NCBI RefSeq assembly: GCF_019186805.1
Contig: NZ_CP066783.1
Coordinates: 611,501-675,500 of the forward strand
DNA length: 64,000 bases
Reading direction: 5' to 3'
Source of the DNA: Comamonas fluminis
GTDB taxonomy: Bacteria > Pseudomonadota > Gammaproteobacteria > Burkholderiales > Burkholderiaceae_C
In this document: positions 27,875 to 36,090 of the stretch, one piece after another
Numbering within the stretch: the stretch's first letter is position 1
Layout: every line of letters starts with the position of its first letter
Position numbers and translations under genes: made by a program
The notes under the pieces: model-generated
Databases searched by the model: none
What the model was told of the DNA's origin: nothing
Seen by the model: the letters and a program-made list of their open reading frames with translations, nothing else

Positions 27875-27930
27875 GTTTGCTATTTAATAGATAGCTTTCT
27901 ACGCTTGAAGTACAAGGTGTTGCGGCAATT
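27875..27930. repeat. Degenerate palindromic element downstream of the kinase gene
   Basis: ATAGCTTTCTACGCTTGAAG (27889-27908) followed by TACAAGG: same AGC-N-CGCTTG core as other elements of the window. Begins right after the kinase stop. Confidence 0.5.
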
Positions 27931-27981
27931 TTTAGTGAAAAAACTGTCAGGCTGGACATTTCTTGTCCGGCCCGCAGTCTT

Positions 27982-28596
27982 TTAACGTGGCCGGTACATC
28001 AGCAGCTTCTGCGTATCGCTGACGGTGAAGTAATCGGCCGGGCCACCGCCACGCAACAAGGGCTGGCCTGCGGCGGTCTGATAGATACCGTCCTTGAGCA
28101 GGCGCTCATCGATATGCACCATCACCACTTCGCCCAGCACCAGCCAGGTTGGCACCTTGCTGCCATCAAGGCCTTGCAACTGCAGAATCTGCGTGCAGCG
28201 GCACTCCATGCTTACAGGGCTGGCTTGCACGCGGGGTGGTTGGATGAGCAGGGATGGCTCGGTCGCAAGGCCTGTGAGTTCAAATTCGTTGACATCAGGT
28301 GCAACGGCGGCGCAGCTCTGGTTCATCTGCTGGGCCAGCGGTTCGCTGGCCAGATTCCAGACAAACTCGCCCGTGGCTTCGATATTGCTCAGCGAATCTT
28401 TGCGCCCGATGCTGGCAAAGCCAATGATGGGCGGCACATAGTTGAAGGCGTTGAAGAAGCTGTAGGGTGCCAGGTTCAGCACGCCGTCAGCACTCTGGCT
28501 GGAGATCCAGCCAATCGGGCGCGGGCCGATGATGGCGTTGAACGGGTCATGCGGCAGGCGGTGACCGTTGCGGGGCTCGTAGCTGTGAATACTCAT
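27982..28596 (-). CDS. Flavin reductase-like FMN-binding protein
   Basis: 204 residues of the flavin reductase like-domain family (split-barrel): RPIGWISSQSADGVLNLAPYSFFNAF region near residues 26-51, PPIIGFASIGRKDSLSNIEA and EFVWNLASE. Such proteins bind FMN and often reduce it for a monooxygenase. Lies 15 bases after riboflavin synthase on the same strand, so probably co-transcribed, linking flavin synthesis and use. The N-terminal sequence and length fit the family; partner enzyme unknown. Confidence 0.88.
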   Translation of the reverse strand: MSIHSYEPRNGHRLPHDPFNAIIGPRPIGWISSQSADGVLNLAPYSFFNAFNYVPPIIGFASIGRKDSLSNIEATGEFVWNLASEPLAQQMNQSCAAVAPDVNEFELTGLATEPSLLIQPPRVQASPVSMECRCTQILQLQGLDGSKVPTWLVLGEVVMVHIDERLLKDGIYQTAAGQPLLRGGGPADYFTVSDTQKLLMYRPR

Positions 28597-28611
28597 GGCT
28601 GCGGCAACGTC

Positions 28612-29316
28612 TCAAGAGGAAATTTTGGGAACGTCCACAAAGTCATCCAGGCTCAACCCCTTTTCGGCCAGCAGCGCTTCCAGTACGGGCTTCAGGCGGC
28701 CCAGGCTGGCCTCTACGGTTTCGCGCACGGTATCGACCACAACTTGGGTGCTGCGCTCGATCTCGATATTGACCTGATCGCCCACCTTCTTGGCGCCAAA
28801 CACTGTCATGCGCAGTGTCTCGGGAATCAGCCAGACCTCGAACCAGCCTTCTTTGCGGTTGACTTCGGCCACCGTCAGGCTGGCACCGTTGACGGCGATA
28901 TAGCCCTTGGCAAATACGTAGGGGCGGAACGCTTCGGGAATGCCAAAGCGAATCTTGTGATTGGTGTCGGTCTTGACGATTTCCAGCAGCGGTGCGGTGA
29001 AGTCCACATGGCCGGACAGTGGGTGGCCGCCAATCTCGGCGCCATCCTTGGCGGCGCGTTCCACGTTGATGGCATCGCCCACCTGGTACTGGCCCAGTGT
29101 GGTGATGTTCAGGCTTTGTAGCATCACATCAAAGGTGGCGCTGGTGGGGGAGAGGTTTTCCGTCACCGTCAGGCATACGCCATCGTGCGAGACGCTGGCG
29201 CCAATGGCCAGGTTTTCGCAAAAGCCTGCGGGAAATTCCATGGTGAAGGTGCGCAGACCATCCTGGTCGCGCAGCGCGGCAATGGTTGCCACGGCCTGAA
29301 TGATGCCGGTAAACAC
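28612..29316 (-). CDS. ribE: Riboflavin synthase alpha chain
   Basis: Converts two 6,7-dimethyl-8-ribityllumazine molecules into riboflavin. 234 residues, two tandem lumazine-binding barrels: MFTGIIQAVATIAAL with SHDGVCLTV in the first and GHVDFTAPLLEIV, VNGASLTVAEVN in the second. Starts with GTG at 29316. I looked upstream for an FMN riboswitch and did not find the conserved core. Gene symbol ribC is used in some species. Confidence 0.96.
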   Translation of the reverse strand: MFTGIIQAVATIAALRDQDGLRTFTMEFPAGFCENLAIGASVSHDGVCLTVTENLSPTSATFDVMLQSLNITTLGQYQVGDAINVERAAKDGAEIGGHPLSGHVDFTAPLLEIVKTDTNHKIRFGIPEAFRPYVFAKGYIAVNGASLTVAEVNRKEGWFEVWLIPETLRMTVFGAKKVGDQVNIEIERSTQVVVDTVRETVEASLGRLKPVLEALLAEKGLSLDDFVDVPKISS

Positions 29317-29383
29317 GGGTGGACTCTCTTCTCAGCAGGTCAAAAAAGCTATTTTGCCTGCTTGCCGGGTAACCTGACTGGGT

Positions 29384-30259
29384 TCAGGCGAAGGAGGCCT
29401 GAGGCTCCCAGAAGCCGCTGATAAGCCCCTTGGGCTTTTTCATCGCCCGCACCCAGGCGCAGTCAGGCCATGCATCCATCTGCACATTCATGCCTGCAAA
29501 TACGCCATAGCCATCGCCTGCGGAAATTTCGCCATCGGATTGCAGCGTCTCGCCCGTGCGGATGCTGCAGGCCGCGCGAATATCGCCCAGCGCCTTGATG
29601 CCCCAGCCCGCCTGAATGTGGTTGCCGCACTCGATGTGGCTATTGCTGGCAATGCCGTGGCCCACTTCCAGCAGGCCTTGCACCTCGACGGCATCGCCTG
29701 CACGAAGGCCCTTGGCGCATTGCATATCGCCTTGCACATCGACTTCCCGGCCAATATGGGCACTGCCTTTGAGCTTGACGTTGCCCTCGCAGCGCAGCTC
29801 CCAGCCGGTGCGCAGGTCTTCGGCGCGAATATCGCCTTGCACTTCCATGCTCCAGGCGGTCTTGATACTGCCGCCAGCCTGCAGCAGTTCATCGGCAAAG
29901 ATGGCGCCGCCGCACTGGATGTCTTCACCCACTTCCAGCTTGCCTGCGCGAATGCCGCCGCCCGCCTGCAGGCTGCGGCCGACCAGCAACTGGCCGGGCA
30001 CGCGCACATCGCCATGCACGATCAGCGTTCCGGCATAGACAAAGTTATCGGCTTCCAGATGCTCAAGCTCCAGCACGCTGTTGGTAGAGCCGAAGTTCTC
30101 CAGCAGCCAGCGAGCGTCTTCAACGCGCCCGGCAGCCACCTGGGTGTCCATGGCGGCCTGATAGTCGCCCCCAGCCAGGTTGTTGCGCACAAACCAGCGG
30201 TAACCCATGGCGCAAGGGTTTTTGCCGCGCAAGAAATTTTGAGTGAGTTCCATGTCCAT
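29384..30259 (-). CDS. Putative beta-solenoid protein (bactofilin/polymer-forming-like), function unknown
   Basis: 291 residues, no signal peptide or membrane segment. After an alpha-helical first third (MDMELTQNFLRGKNPCAM, a second stretch around RVEDARWLLENFG) comes about 180 residues of short repeats alternating hydrophobic residues with glycine: LIVHGDVRVPGQLLVGRS, KLEVGEDIQCGGAI, SMEVQGDIRAEDL, EVDVQGDMQCAKGL, IKALGDIRAACSI. That pattern fits a beta-helix like bactofilins. ATG 30259 has GGAGG seven bases upstream. It precedes ribE by 67 bases. I do not recognise a named family with certainty. Confidence 0.75.
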   Translation of the reverse strand: MDMELTQNFLRGKNPCAMGYRWFVRNNLAGGDYQAAMDTQVAAGRVEDARWLLENFGSTNSVLELEHLEADNFVYAGTLIVHGDVRVPGQLLVGRSLQAGGGIRAGKLEVGEDIQCGGAIFADELLQAGGSIKTAWSMEVQGDIRAEDLRTGWELRCEGNVKLKGSAHIGREVDVQGDMQCAKGLRAGDAVEVQGLLEVGHGIASNSHIECGNHIQAGWGIKALGDIRAACSIRTGETLQSDGEISAGDGYGVFAGMNVQMDAWPDCAWVRAMKKPKGLISGFWEPQASFA

Positions 30260-30647
30260 GGCTGACCTCCGGATCGTCCGTTGAGCAAATGCGGCGCGTG
30301 GCAGGACGTGACCTTGCGGTCGTGGACGTACCTGCCCCTTGCACCTGGGGTTGTGCTGTTCTGGAAGGCCGTGCGGAGGATGTGAGCTGTGGTGCTTCAA
30401 GCCATCCGCACGGCGGCGGAAAGCATGGCCGTGACACCGCTCAGGCTCACGAATGCGGTCGGAATGCCATGGCGGCGGGTGTGCAGAGCACGCAGCACGC
30501 AGCCACATGCGGGCAGCTCTGCCTGAAGGGCAAAGCGGCGCAGGCGGGCAGCGGTGGACAGGTGCTTGATGGCCATGGGGATAAGAAGAAGGAGTGCCCC
30601 CAATTATGCCCGCACTGCTTTTTTGCAGTGCGGCGCTGAGTTATCCA
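30260..30647. other. 388-base stretch with no convincing gene
   Basis: GC-rich region upstream of the beta-solenoid gene. Open frames here are short and lack ribosome sites. Holds the promoter of the solenoid gene somewhere and, at its far end, the hairpin at 30611-30632. The part 30351-30400 is rich in GTGC/GCAC words but I see no clear repeat. Confidence 0.5.
30611..30632 (-). terminator. Hairpin downstream of the TetR gene
   Basis: Perfect eight-base stem CGCACTGC / GCAGTGCG with a TTTTTT loop (AAAAAA on the minus strand), 15 bases past the TetR stop. Likely a weak terminator; there is no long T run outside the stem. Confidence 0.5.
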
Positions 30648-31331
30648 TCAATGGCTGGTCTGGAACATGAGCGCTATCTGCAGCTTGAACATTTCGCTGG
30701 TGGGCAGCTTGTGCCGGGGCTGAATGACTTCGTTGTTCATCATGCCCAGCCACAGGGGCGCCAGCAATTGTTCCGGGTACTGAAGAATGAGCGGGTTTTT
30801 GAGCTCGCCCCTGTCATCCGCCAGTTTTGTCAGGCTGCGTATGCGCTCGACCAGGGGCAGATGCGCGTGGCGGGCATACATCTGGGCAAGCAGGGGAAAT
30901 TCCAGACCTTCTGCAACAACAAATCGCGCCGTGGCTGCGCGCCCGCTTTTTTCCAGTTGCGCCATGACGGGGGCCAGCACGCGCAGCAGAAAGTCGCCCA
31001 CCAGCTCGCCTTCGGAAGGCTCAAGCTGCTGCATGGTGAAGGCCGCAGATGCAATGTGCCGCTGAATCACCGCGTCGAACAGGGCTTCCTTGGTTTCAAA
31101 GTAGCGAAACATGGTTGCCTTGGACAGCTGCGCCCGCTGGGCAACGCCAAGCATGGTGGTGCGAGCGTAGCCGCGCTCCAGAAAGTCAGCGTATGCCGCA
31201 TCAATGATGGAGAGACGTGTGGCATCCGTTTTTTGCGGGCTTGGCCCGCGCGGCGTGCGTGCAGGTTTGGCCGAATCGGTCTTTTCCGGGGTCTTGCGGG
31301 GCTGCTTCTGGCTGTCTTTGTGGTCGCGCAT
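30648..31331 (-). CDS. TetR-family transcriptional regulator
   Basis: 227 residues with a basic, proline-rich tail of about 35 residues before the HTH (IIDAAYADFLERGYARTTM, AQRAQLSKATMFRYFETKEA). The C-terminal domain resembles the AcrR/YbiH-like fold (GRAATARFVVAEGLEFPLLA). Diverges from the PQQ dehydrogenase gene across 231 bases and may control it. The long N-terminal tail could mean the real start is internal, but no better methionine precedes the HTH. Confidence 0.88.
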   Translation of the reverse strand: MRDHKDSQKQPRKTPEKTDSAKPARTPRGPSPQKTDATRLSIIDAAYADFLERGYARTTMLGVAQRAQLSKATMFRYFETKEALFDAVIQRHIASAAFTMQQLEPSEGELVGDFLLRVLAPVMAQLEKSGRAATARFVVAEGLEFPLLAQMYARHAHLPLVERIRSLTKLADDRGELKNPLILQYPEQLLAPLWLGMMNNEVIQPRHKLPTSEMFKLQIALMFQTSH

Positions 31332-31462
31332 GCCATGGATTGTGGCTCAGCGCATAGGGCCGGCATCAGGCAGTGCCGTCAAAGGGTTTCTTTAAAATAA
31401 AACCATGAAGTCTCATTTTGAATAGAATCGGGCTGCAACTCTTGTAGAAGACAGGTGCTGGG

Positions 31463-31479
31463 CGCCGCGAAACGCGGCG
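31463..31479. other. Small GC hairpin in the leader of the PQQ dehydrogenase gene
   Basis: CGCCGCG-AAA-CGCGGCG, a perfect seven-base stem with an AAA loop about 85 bases before the start codon. Could be an operator or leader structure. Confidence 0.4.
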
Positions 31480-31562
31480 TCATTGCCAGCGGAACCCTTG
31501 TCTTGCGTTGCCATGCCATTGCGCAATTGCCGTGGCGTTCCAGATTCCCTTGAAAGCGAGAG

Positions 31563-33998
31563 ATGACAACACTTCGTTCTGAGGCCGGCAAGGCGTCAGG
31601 CCACAAGCCTGCACGCCTGTTTCCGGTCATATTCTTTTTACTGGGCCTGGTGCTCGCCATTGGCGGCGGCCAGCTCGCGGGCCTGGGTGGCTCCTGGTAC
31701 TACCTGATTACCGGCGTGGCGCTGCTTGCCAGCAGCGTGTTGATCTGGCGTGGCAATGCGCTGGGCGGCTGGCTGTATGCCGCAATGCTGGCCTGGACGC
31801 TGGTGTGGTCGCTGGCCGAAGTGGGTCTGGATTTCTGGACGCTGCTGCCACGTCTGGCACTGCTGTTTGTGCTGGGCCTGTGGCTGCTGACGCCGCTGTA
31901 CCGCCGCAGTGTGGTGACCGGCCCTGTCTCTGCACAGGGCGGCAAGGCTGCAGCCGGTGTGCTGACCGTGGCCATGGCTGCTGTAGTCGTGGTTGGTCTG
32001 GCCAAGGGCGACAAGCATGAAACCAAGGCGGCGCAGGCTTTGCCTGAAATTCAGCAGGCTGCTGCGCAGGAAGCCGCGCAGGATGAGTGGCACTACTACG
32101 GCAACAACCAGGGTGGCCAGCGCTTTTCACCGCTGGAGCAACTGACACCCGAGAACGTCAAGGGCCTGGAAGTGGCCTGGACTTATCGCACCGGTGACTA
32201 TCCGCCCAGCGAAGGCCCCAAGCGCCGTTTTGAAGCCACCCCGCTGAAGATTGGCGACAGCCTGTACTTCTGCACACCGCGCAACGACATCGTGGCGCTG
32301 AATGCTGAAACGGGTGAAGAGCGCTGGCGCTTCAACGCCAAGGTCAATCTGCGCGGCGTGACGGGTTCTGCCGCCTGCCGTGGTGTGGCCTATACGAAGC
32401 TGCCTGAGCCGCAGCCCAATGGCGTGTGCCAGGAACGCATTTATGGCCCCACGGTGGATGCCCGCCTGCTGGCAGTGGATGCCAAGACCGGCCAGCCTTG
32501 TGCCGACTTTGGTGTGAATGGCCAGGTTGATCTGAAGAAGGGTATGGGCGACATCATCCCCGGCTATTACTACGTCAGCTCCATGCCCCAGGTCGTGCGC
32601 GGCAAGGTGGTGATGGGCGGCTGGGTGTCCGACGGTCAGATGACGGGCGAGCCCTCGGGCGTGATCCGCGCGTTTGATGCCAAGACCGGTGCCTTCTCCT
32701 GGGCGTTTGACATGGGCAAGCCAGACTTCCACGGCGAGCCTGCCGAGGGCGAGCACTACACCCGTGGCACGCCCAACTCCTGGGCGCCCATCAGTGCTGA
32801 CGACAAGCTGGGCATGGTTTACATCCCCACCGGCAACGCCACGCCTGACTACTACGCCGGCCACCGCACCGAACTGGACAACAAGTTCAGCGGCTCGGTG
32901 CTGGCCATCAATGCCGACAACGGCAACCTAGTGTGGAACTTCCAGACCACGCACTACGACGTGTGGGATTACGACGTGGCTTCGCAGCCCAGCTTGCTGG
33001 ACCTGAAGGTCAAGGGTGAAACCGTGCCCGTGTTGGTGCAACCCACCAAGCGCGGCCAGAACTTTGTGCTGGATCGCCGCACCGGCAAGCCCGTGTTTGA
33101 TGTGCAGGAATTGCCTGTGCCCCAGGGTGGTATTGAAGACCCGGCCCGTCTGTCCAAGACCCAGCCGCATTCCACGGGCATGCCAACTTTTGCCGGTCTG
33201 GACCCCAACGAAACCTATGGTGTGGGCGAAAAGGACATGTGGGGCATGACCATGCTGGACCAGATGTGGTGCCGCATCCAGTTCAAGAAGGCCCGCTGGG
33301 AAGGTCCGATGACACCCGCAGGCAAAGACACCGTGTTCTTCTTCCCAGGCTCGCTGGGCGGATCGAACTGGGGCAGTGTCTCGTTTGACCCCGAGCGCCA
33401 GATCATGGTGGGCAACTGGAACCGCGTGCCCATGCTGCTCAAGCTGATTGACCGCGAAGAAGCCAACAAACGTGGACTCAAGGCTGCCGATGGTTCGCCC
33501 GGAACCTCGGTGGGCGGTGCTGTGCCGCAAGAAGGCGTGCCTTACGCCGCAGACTTGAAGCCCTTTCTGTCGCCCATGGGTGCACCGTGTATTGCTCCTC
33601 CTTTTGCACTGGTAACCGCCATTGACCTGAACACCCAGAAAGTGATCTGGGAACGCCGCAGCGGAACGGCTGAAGACTCTGGCGTGGCCGGTATCCGCAC
33701 GCACCTGCCCATCCCCATGGGCGTGCCGGGCCTGGGTGGCTCCATTACCACCAAGGGTGGTCTGGTGTTTGTGGCTGCTTCGGGCGAGCAATCGCTGCGC
33801 GCCCTAGACTTGAAAACAGGCGATGTAGTCTGGAAGGGGCGCCTGCCAGCCGGTGGTAATGCCACACCGATGACCTATGAGTCCAAGGAAAGCGGCCGAC
33901 AGTTTGTGGTGATCGCCGCTGGCGGCCACAACCTGATGCAGACCCAGCCAGGGGACTACCTGGTGGGTTATGCACTGCCCAAGCAAGCCAAAAAATAA
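31563..33998 (+). CDS. Membrane-bound PQQ-dependent dehydrogenase, glucose/quinate/shikimate family
   Basis: 811 residues. The first about 145 residues contain five hydrophobic segments (PVIFFLLGLVLAIGGGQLAG, YYLITGVALLASSVLIW and so on), the membrane anchor of this family; the rest is an eight-bladed propeller that holds PQQ in the periplasm and passes electrons to ubiquinone (DEWHYYGNNQGGQRFSPLEQ, NATPDYYAGHRTE, LGGSNWGSVSFDPERQ, GDYLVGYALP). The substrate could be glucose, quinate or shikimate. Because many Comamonas do not use glucose, quinate/shikimate deserves consideration. No PQQ synthesis genes are in the window. Confidence 0.93.
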   Translation: MTTLRSEAGKASGHKPARLFPVIFFLLGLVLAIGGGQLAGLGGSWYYLITGVALLASSVLIWRGNALGGWLYAAMLAWTLVWSLAEVGLDFWTLLPRLALLFVLGLWLLTPLYRRSVVTGPVSAQGGKAAAGVLTVAMAAVVVVGLAKGDKHETKAAQALPEIQQAAAQEAAQDEWHYYGNNQGGQRFSPLEQLTPENVKGLEVAWTYRTGDYPPSEGPKRRFEATPLKIGDSLYFCTPRNDIVALNAETGEERWRFNAKVNLRGVTGSAACRGVAYTKLPEPQPNGVCQERIYGPTVDARLLAVDAKTGQPCADFGVNGQVDLKKGMGDIIPGYYYVSSMPQVVRGKVVMGGWVSDGQMTGEPSGVIRAFDAKTGAFSWAFDMGKPDFHGEPAEGEHYTRGTPNSWAPISADDKLGMVYIPTGNATPDYYAGHRTELDNKFSGSVLAINADNGNLVWNFQTTHYDVWDYDVASQPSLLDLKVKGETVPVLVQPTKRGQNFVLDRRTGKPVFDVQELPVPQGGIEDPARLSKTQPHSTGMPTFAGLDPNETYGVGEKDMWGMTMLDQMWCRIQFKKARWEGPMTPAGKDTVFFFPGSLGGSNWGSVSFDPERQIMVGNWNRVPMLLKLIDREEANKRGLKAADGSPGTSVGGAVPQEGVPYAADLKPFLSPMGAPCIAPPFALVTAIDLNTQKVIWERRSGTAEDSGVAGIRTHLPIPMGVPGLGGSITTKGGLVFVAASGEQSLRALDLKTGDVVWKGRLPAGGNATPMTYESKESGRQFVVIAAGGHNLMQTQPGDYLVGYALPKQAKK

Positions 33999-34080
33999 GC
34001 CCCATTTCACCGTGGCCTGTGTCTGCAGGTTGCGGTGACTTTGCAGGTTTCACAAAACACAAGAGCGAAAGTCTCCGTTT

Positions 34081-34111
34081 CGCCCACCTCGAAGGTATTT
34101 CGCGGTGGGCG
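34081..34111 (+). terminator. Hairpin between dehydrogenase and porin genes
   Basis: CGCCCACC (34081-34088) pairs with GGTGGGCG (34104-34111), loop of 15 bases, followed by ATTGTCTTT. A probable terminator for the upstream gene and start of the porin leader. Confidence 0.55.
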
Positions 34112-34148
34112 ATTGTCTTTGCGCTCTCAACTCACCTTGATTGAAAAA

Positions 34149-35225
34149 ATGAAAAAACACTCACAGGCAGCGCATATTGCCGCTGCTTTTCTGGCCGTCT
34201 TCAGCGTGCAGGGCGCGTTTGCCGCAGATTCCAGCTCTGGCTCTTCCGTCACGCTTTACGGTGTGGTGGACACCAATGTGCGCGTGAGTACACACGAAAA
34301 CGCATCGGGTGGCAGCAAGACGCAGATGGATGCGGGCGGCCCCATCACCGGCAGCCGCTGGGGCCTGCGCATGAAGGAAGACCTGGGTGGCGGTCTCTCC
34401 GCATTCAGCATTCTGGAATCTGGCTTTGACACCGGCACCGGCCAGCTGCTGCAGGGCGGCAGAGCCTTTGGGCGCCAGTCGCTGATTGGTTTGCAAGGTG
34501 CATGGGGGCAGGTCACGGCAGGCCGCCAGTACACCGTGGCCCATGAAATGGCTGCAAGCTATGAGGCGCTGGGCATTGCCAACAACTCTTTGCTGGGCTT
34601 CCAGTCCGGATACACCAATCTGCGCCAGGACAATCTGCTGCGCTATGCAGGCAACTTCGGCCCCGTCTCGCTGATTGCGGGCTGGACTTTTGGCGAACAG
34701 GCCGGGTCGGGGCAGAAAGGCGCAACCAAGGCGCTTGCTGCTGCCTACAAAAATGGCCCGCTGCGCATTGGCGGCACACTGCAGCGCAGCAACAACGTCA
34801 GCACCTATCTGGGCACGGCAGTGGCGGAGAGCCGGGAAGACTTCTACTCGCTGGGCGGCACTTACGACATCCAGAAAACCAAGCTCTTCTTCAGCTTCAA
34901 CCGCCATCGTCTGGACAACGCAGGCTATGCCAATAATGCCGTCACCGTCGGCATGAATATGCCGGTTTCAGCGCGTGTGACCTTGATCGGCACGGCCATG
35001 GTCGATCGCATGCAGCATGCACAAGGCAGCGGCAAACGCATGGTGGCGGGCGGCGTGCTGGAATATGCGCTCTCCAAGAGTGCGACGCTGTATGGCGTGA
35101 TTGACTACACCCACCTGAGCGGCGAGTGGATGAATGTGGCCACTCAGCCCGGCTTTGCCACGCCGTTTTACGGCAACGACAACACCCGGCTGGGGCTGGG
35201 TCTGGGAGCCCGGGTACGGTTCTGA
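34149..35225 (+). CDS. Gram-negative porin (Porin_4 family)
   Basis: 358-residue trimeric outer-membrane channel. Signal peptide MKKHSQAAHIAAAFLAVFSV..GAFA, then SVTLYGVVDTNVRV, the usual first strand; GSRWGLRMKEDLGGGLSAF and GQVTAGRQYT are the expected loop-3 region motifs. Ends in LGARVRF with a terminal phenylalanine, required for outer-membrane assembly. ATG 34149 is the first methionine giving a signal peptide. Follows the PQQ dehydrogenase and might supply it with substrate. Confidence 0.93.
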   Translation: MKKHSQAAHIAAAFLAVFSVQGAFAADSSSGSSVTLYGVVDTNVRVSTHENASGGSKTQMDAGGPITGSRWGLRMKEDLGGGLSAFSILESGFDTGTGQLLQGGRAFGRQSLIGLQGAWGQVTAGRQYTVAHEMAASYEALGIANNSLLGFQSGYTNLRQDNLLRYAGNFGPVSLIAGWTFGEQAGSGQKGATKALAAAYKNGPLRIGGTLQRSNNVSTYLGTAVAESREDFYSLGGTYDIQKTKLFFSFNRHRLDNAGYANNAVTVGMNMPVSARVTLIGTAMVDRMQHAQGSGKRMVAGGVLEYALSKSATLYGVIDYTHLSGEWMNVATQPGFATPFYGNDNTRLGLGLGARVRF

Positions 35226-35412
35226 TCTGGACTGAGCGCATGGCACCAGAGCGCCTGTGCTACCCCGTCTGCAGCGGGGCATAGGCCCAACCCTTAAAAT
35301 CAGACGCTTCGACGGGCTGCCACTGTGCGCCCCTCACTGATTTTGAATCGTCCGTGACTGGCTGGCTGTCAATGCCATCTGGGCCAGAGAACGGGCGCCT
35401 GCTGGTGCTTTC

Positions 35413-36087
35413 ATGAACAACACCCCCCCATCTTTTTTGAGCCGCATCGCCATTGCGATCGGCAGCTTTTTTGCCATCCTCGGCAACGGCCGCCTGGCCG
35501 CCGACGTGACCCGCGTTCGCGCGGGTGAAGCCTTTGCCGCCGATGTGGCGCCCAAGGAAGTGCGCGTCGAAGTTCCGGTCGAGAAGATCGTGGAAAAAAT
35601 TGTGGAAACGCGCATCGAGGTGCCTGTTGAGAAGATTGTCGAAAAAGTCGTAGAAAAGCGCGTCGAAGTCCCGGTGGAAAAACTGGTCGAAAAAACCATC
35701 GAGGTCACCAACAACGCCGCCGCCCTGCAGTTGCTGGGCCTGATGCAGCGCGAGGCGCGCTTTGTCGATTTCATCCAGGAAGACGTGGCGCCCTATACCG
35801 ATGCCGAAATTGGCGCCGCTGCCCGCGTGGTGCACGAAGGCTGCCGCAAGGTGCTGCGCGACAACTTCACCATTGCCCCCGTGCGTACCGAAGCCGAAGG
35901 CAGTCGCATCACCTTGCCCGCCGGTTTTGACGCCGCTGCCGTGCGCCTGACCGGCAACGTCGTGGGCCAGGCTCCGTTCACTGGCACCTTGGGCCACCGC
36001 GGTTGGCAGGCCACCGAAGTGAAGCTGCCACAGCTGACCGACAGCAAGGCCGCCAATGTGATCGCCCAGGCGGAAGTGGAGCTGTAA
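35413..36087 (+). CDS. DUF2760 protein with VPVEK repeats
   Basis: 224 residues. N-terminal hydrophobic helix (IAIAIGSFFAILG), then nearly three 16-residue repeats of the form EVPVEKIVEKIVETRI (residues about 51-98), then a globular DUF2760 domain (AALQLLGLMQREARFVDFIQ, DVAPYTDAEIGAAARVVHEG, CRKVLRDNF). DUF2760 genes typically stand directly in front of an Hsp70-like gene, as here: three bases separate the stop from the next start. A role as membrane-anchored partner or adaptor of that Hsp70 is an inference from this arrangement. Confidence 0.88.
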   Translation: MNNTPPSFLSRIAIAIGSFFAILGNGRLAADVTRVRAGEAFAADVAPKEVRVEVPVEKIVEKIVETRIEVPVEKIVEKVVEKRVEVPVEKLVEKTIEVTNNAAALQLLGLMQREARFVDFIQEDVAPYTDAEIGAAARVVHEGCRKVLRDNFTIAPVRTEAEGSRITLPAGFDAAAVRLTGNVVGQAPFTGTLGHRGWQATEVKLPQLTDSKAANVIAQAEVEL

Positions 36088-36090
36088 ACC

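Noticed and set aside
29317..29383. FMN riboswitch in front of ribE
   Set aside because: The conserved RFN core (AGGGTGAAATTCCC-type and CGGCGGT elements) is absent; the gap is only 67 bases.
30397..30603. 68-codon minus-strand frame in the gene-free stretch
   Set aside because: No ribosome site, odd composition; only a faintly protein-like C terminus. Left unannotated.
35563..35706. CRISPR-like array because of regular DNA repeats
   Set aside because: The repeat is in frame and encodes VPVEK units of the DUF2760 protein; no spacers.
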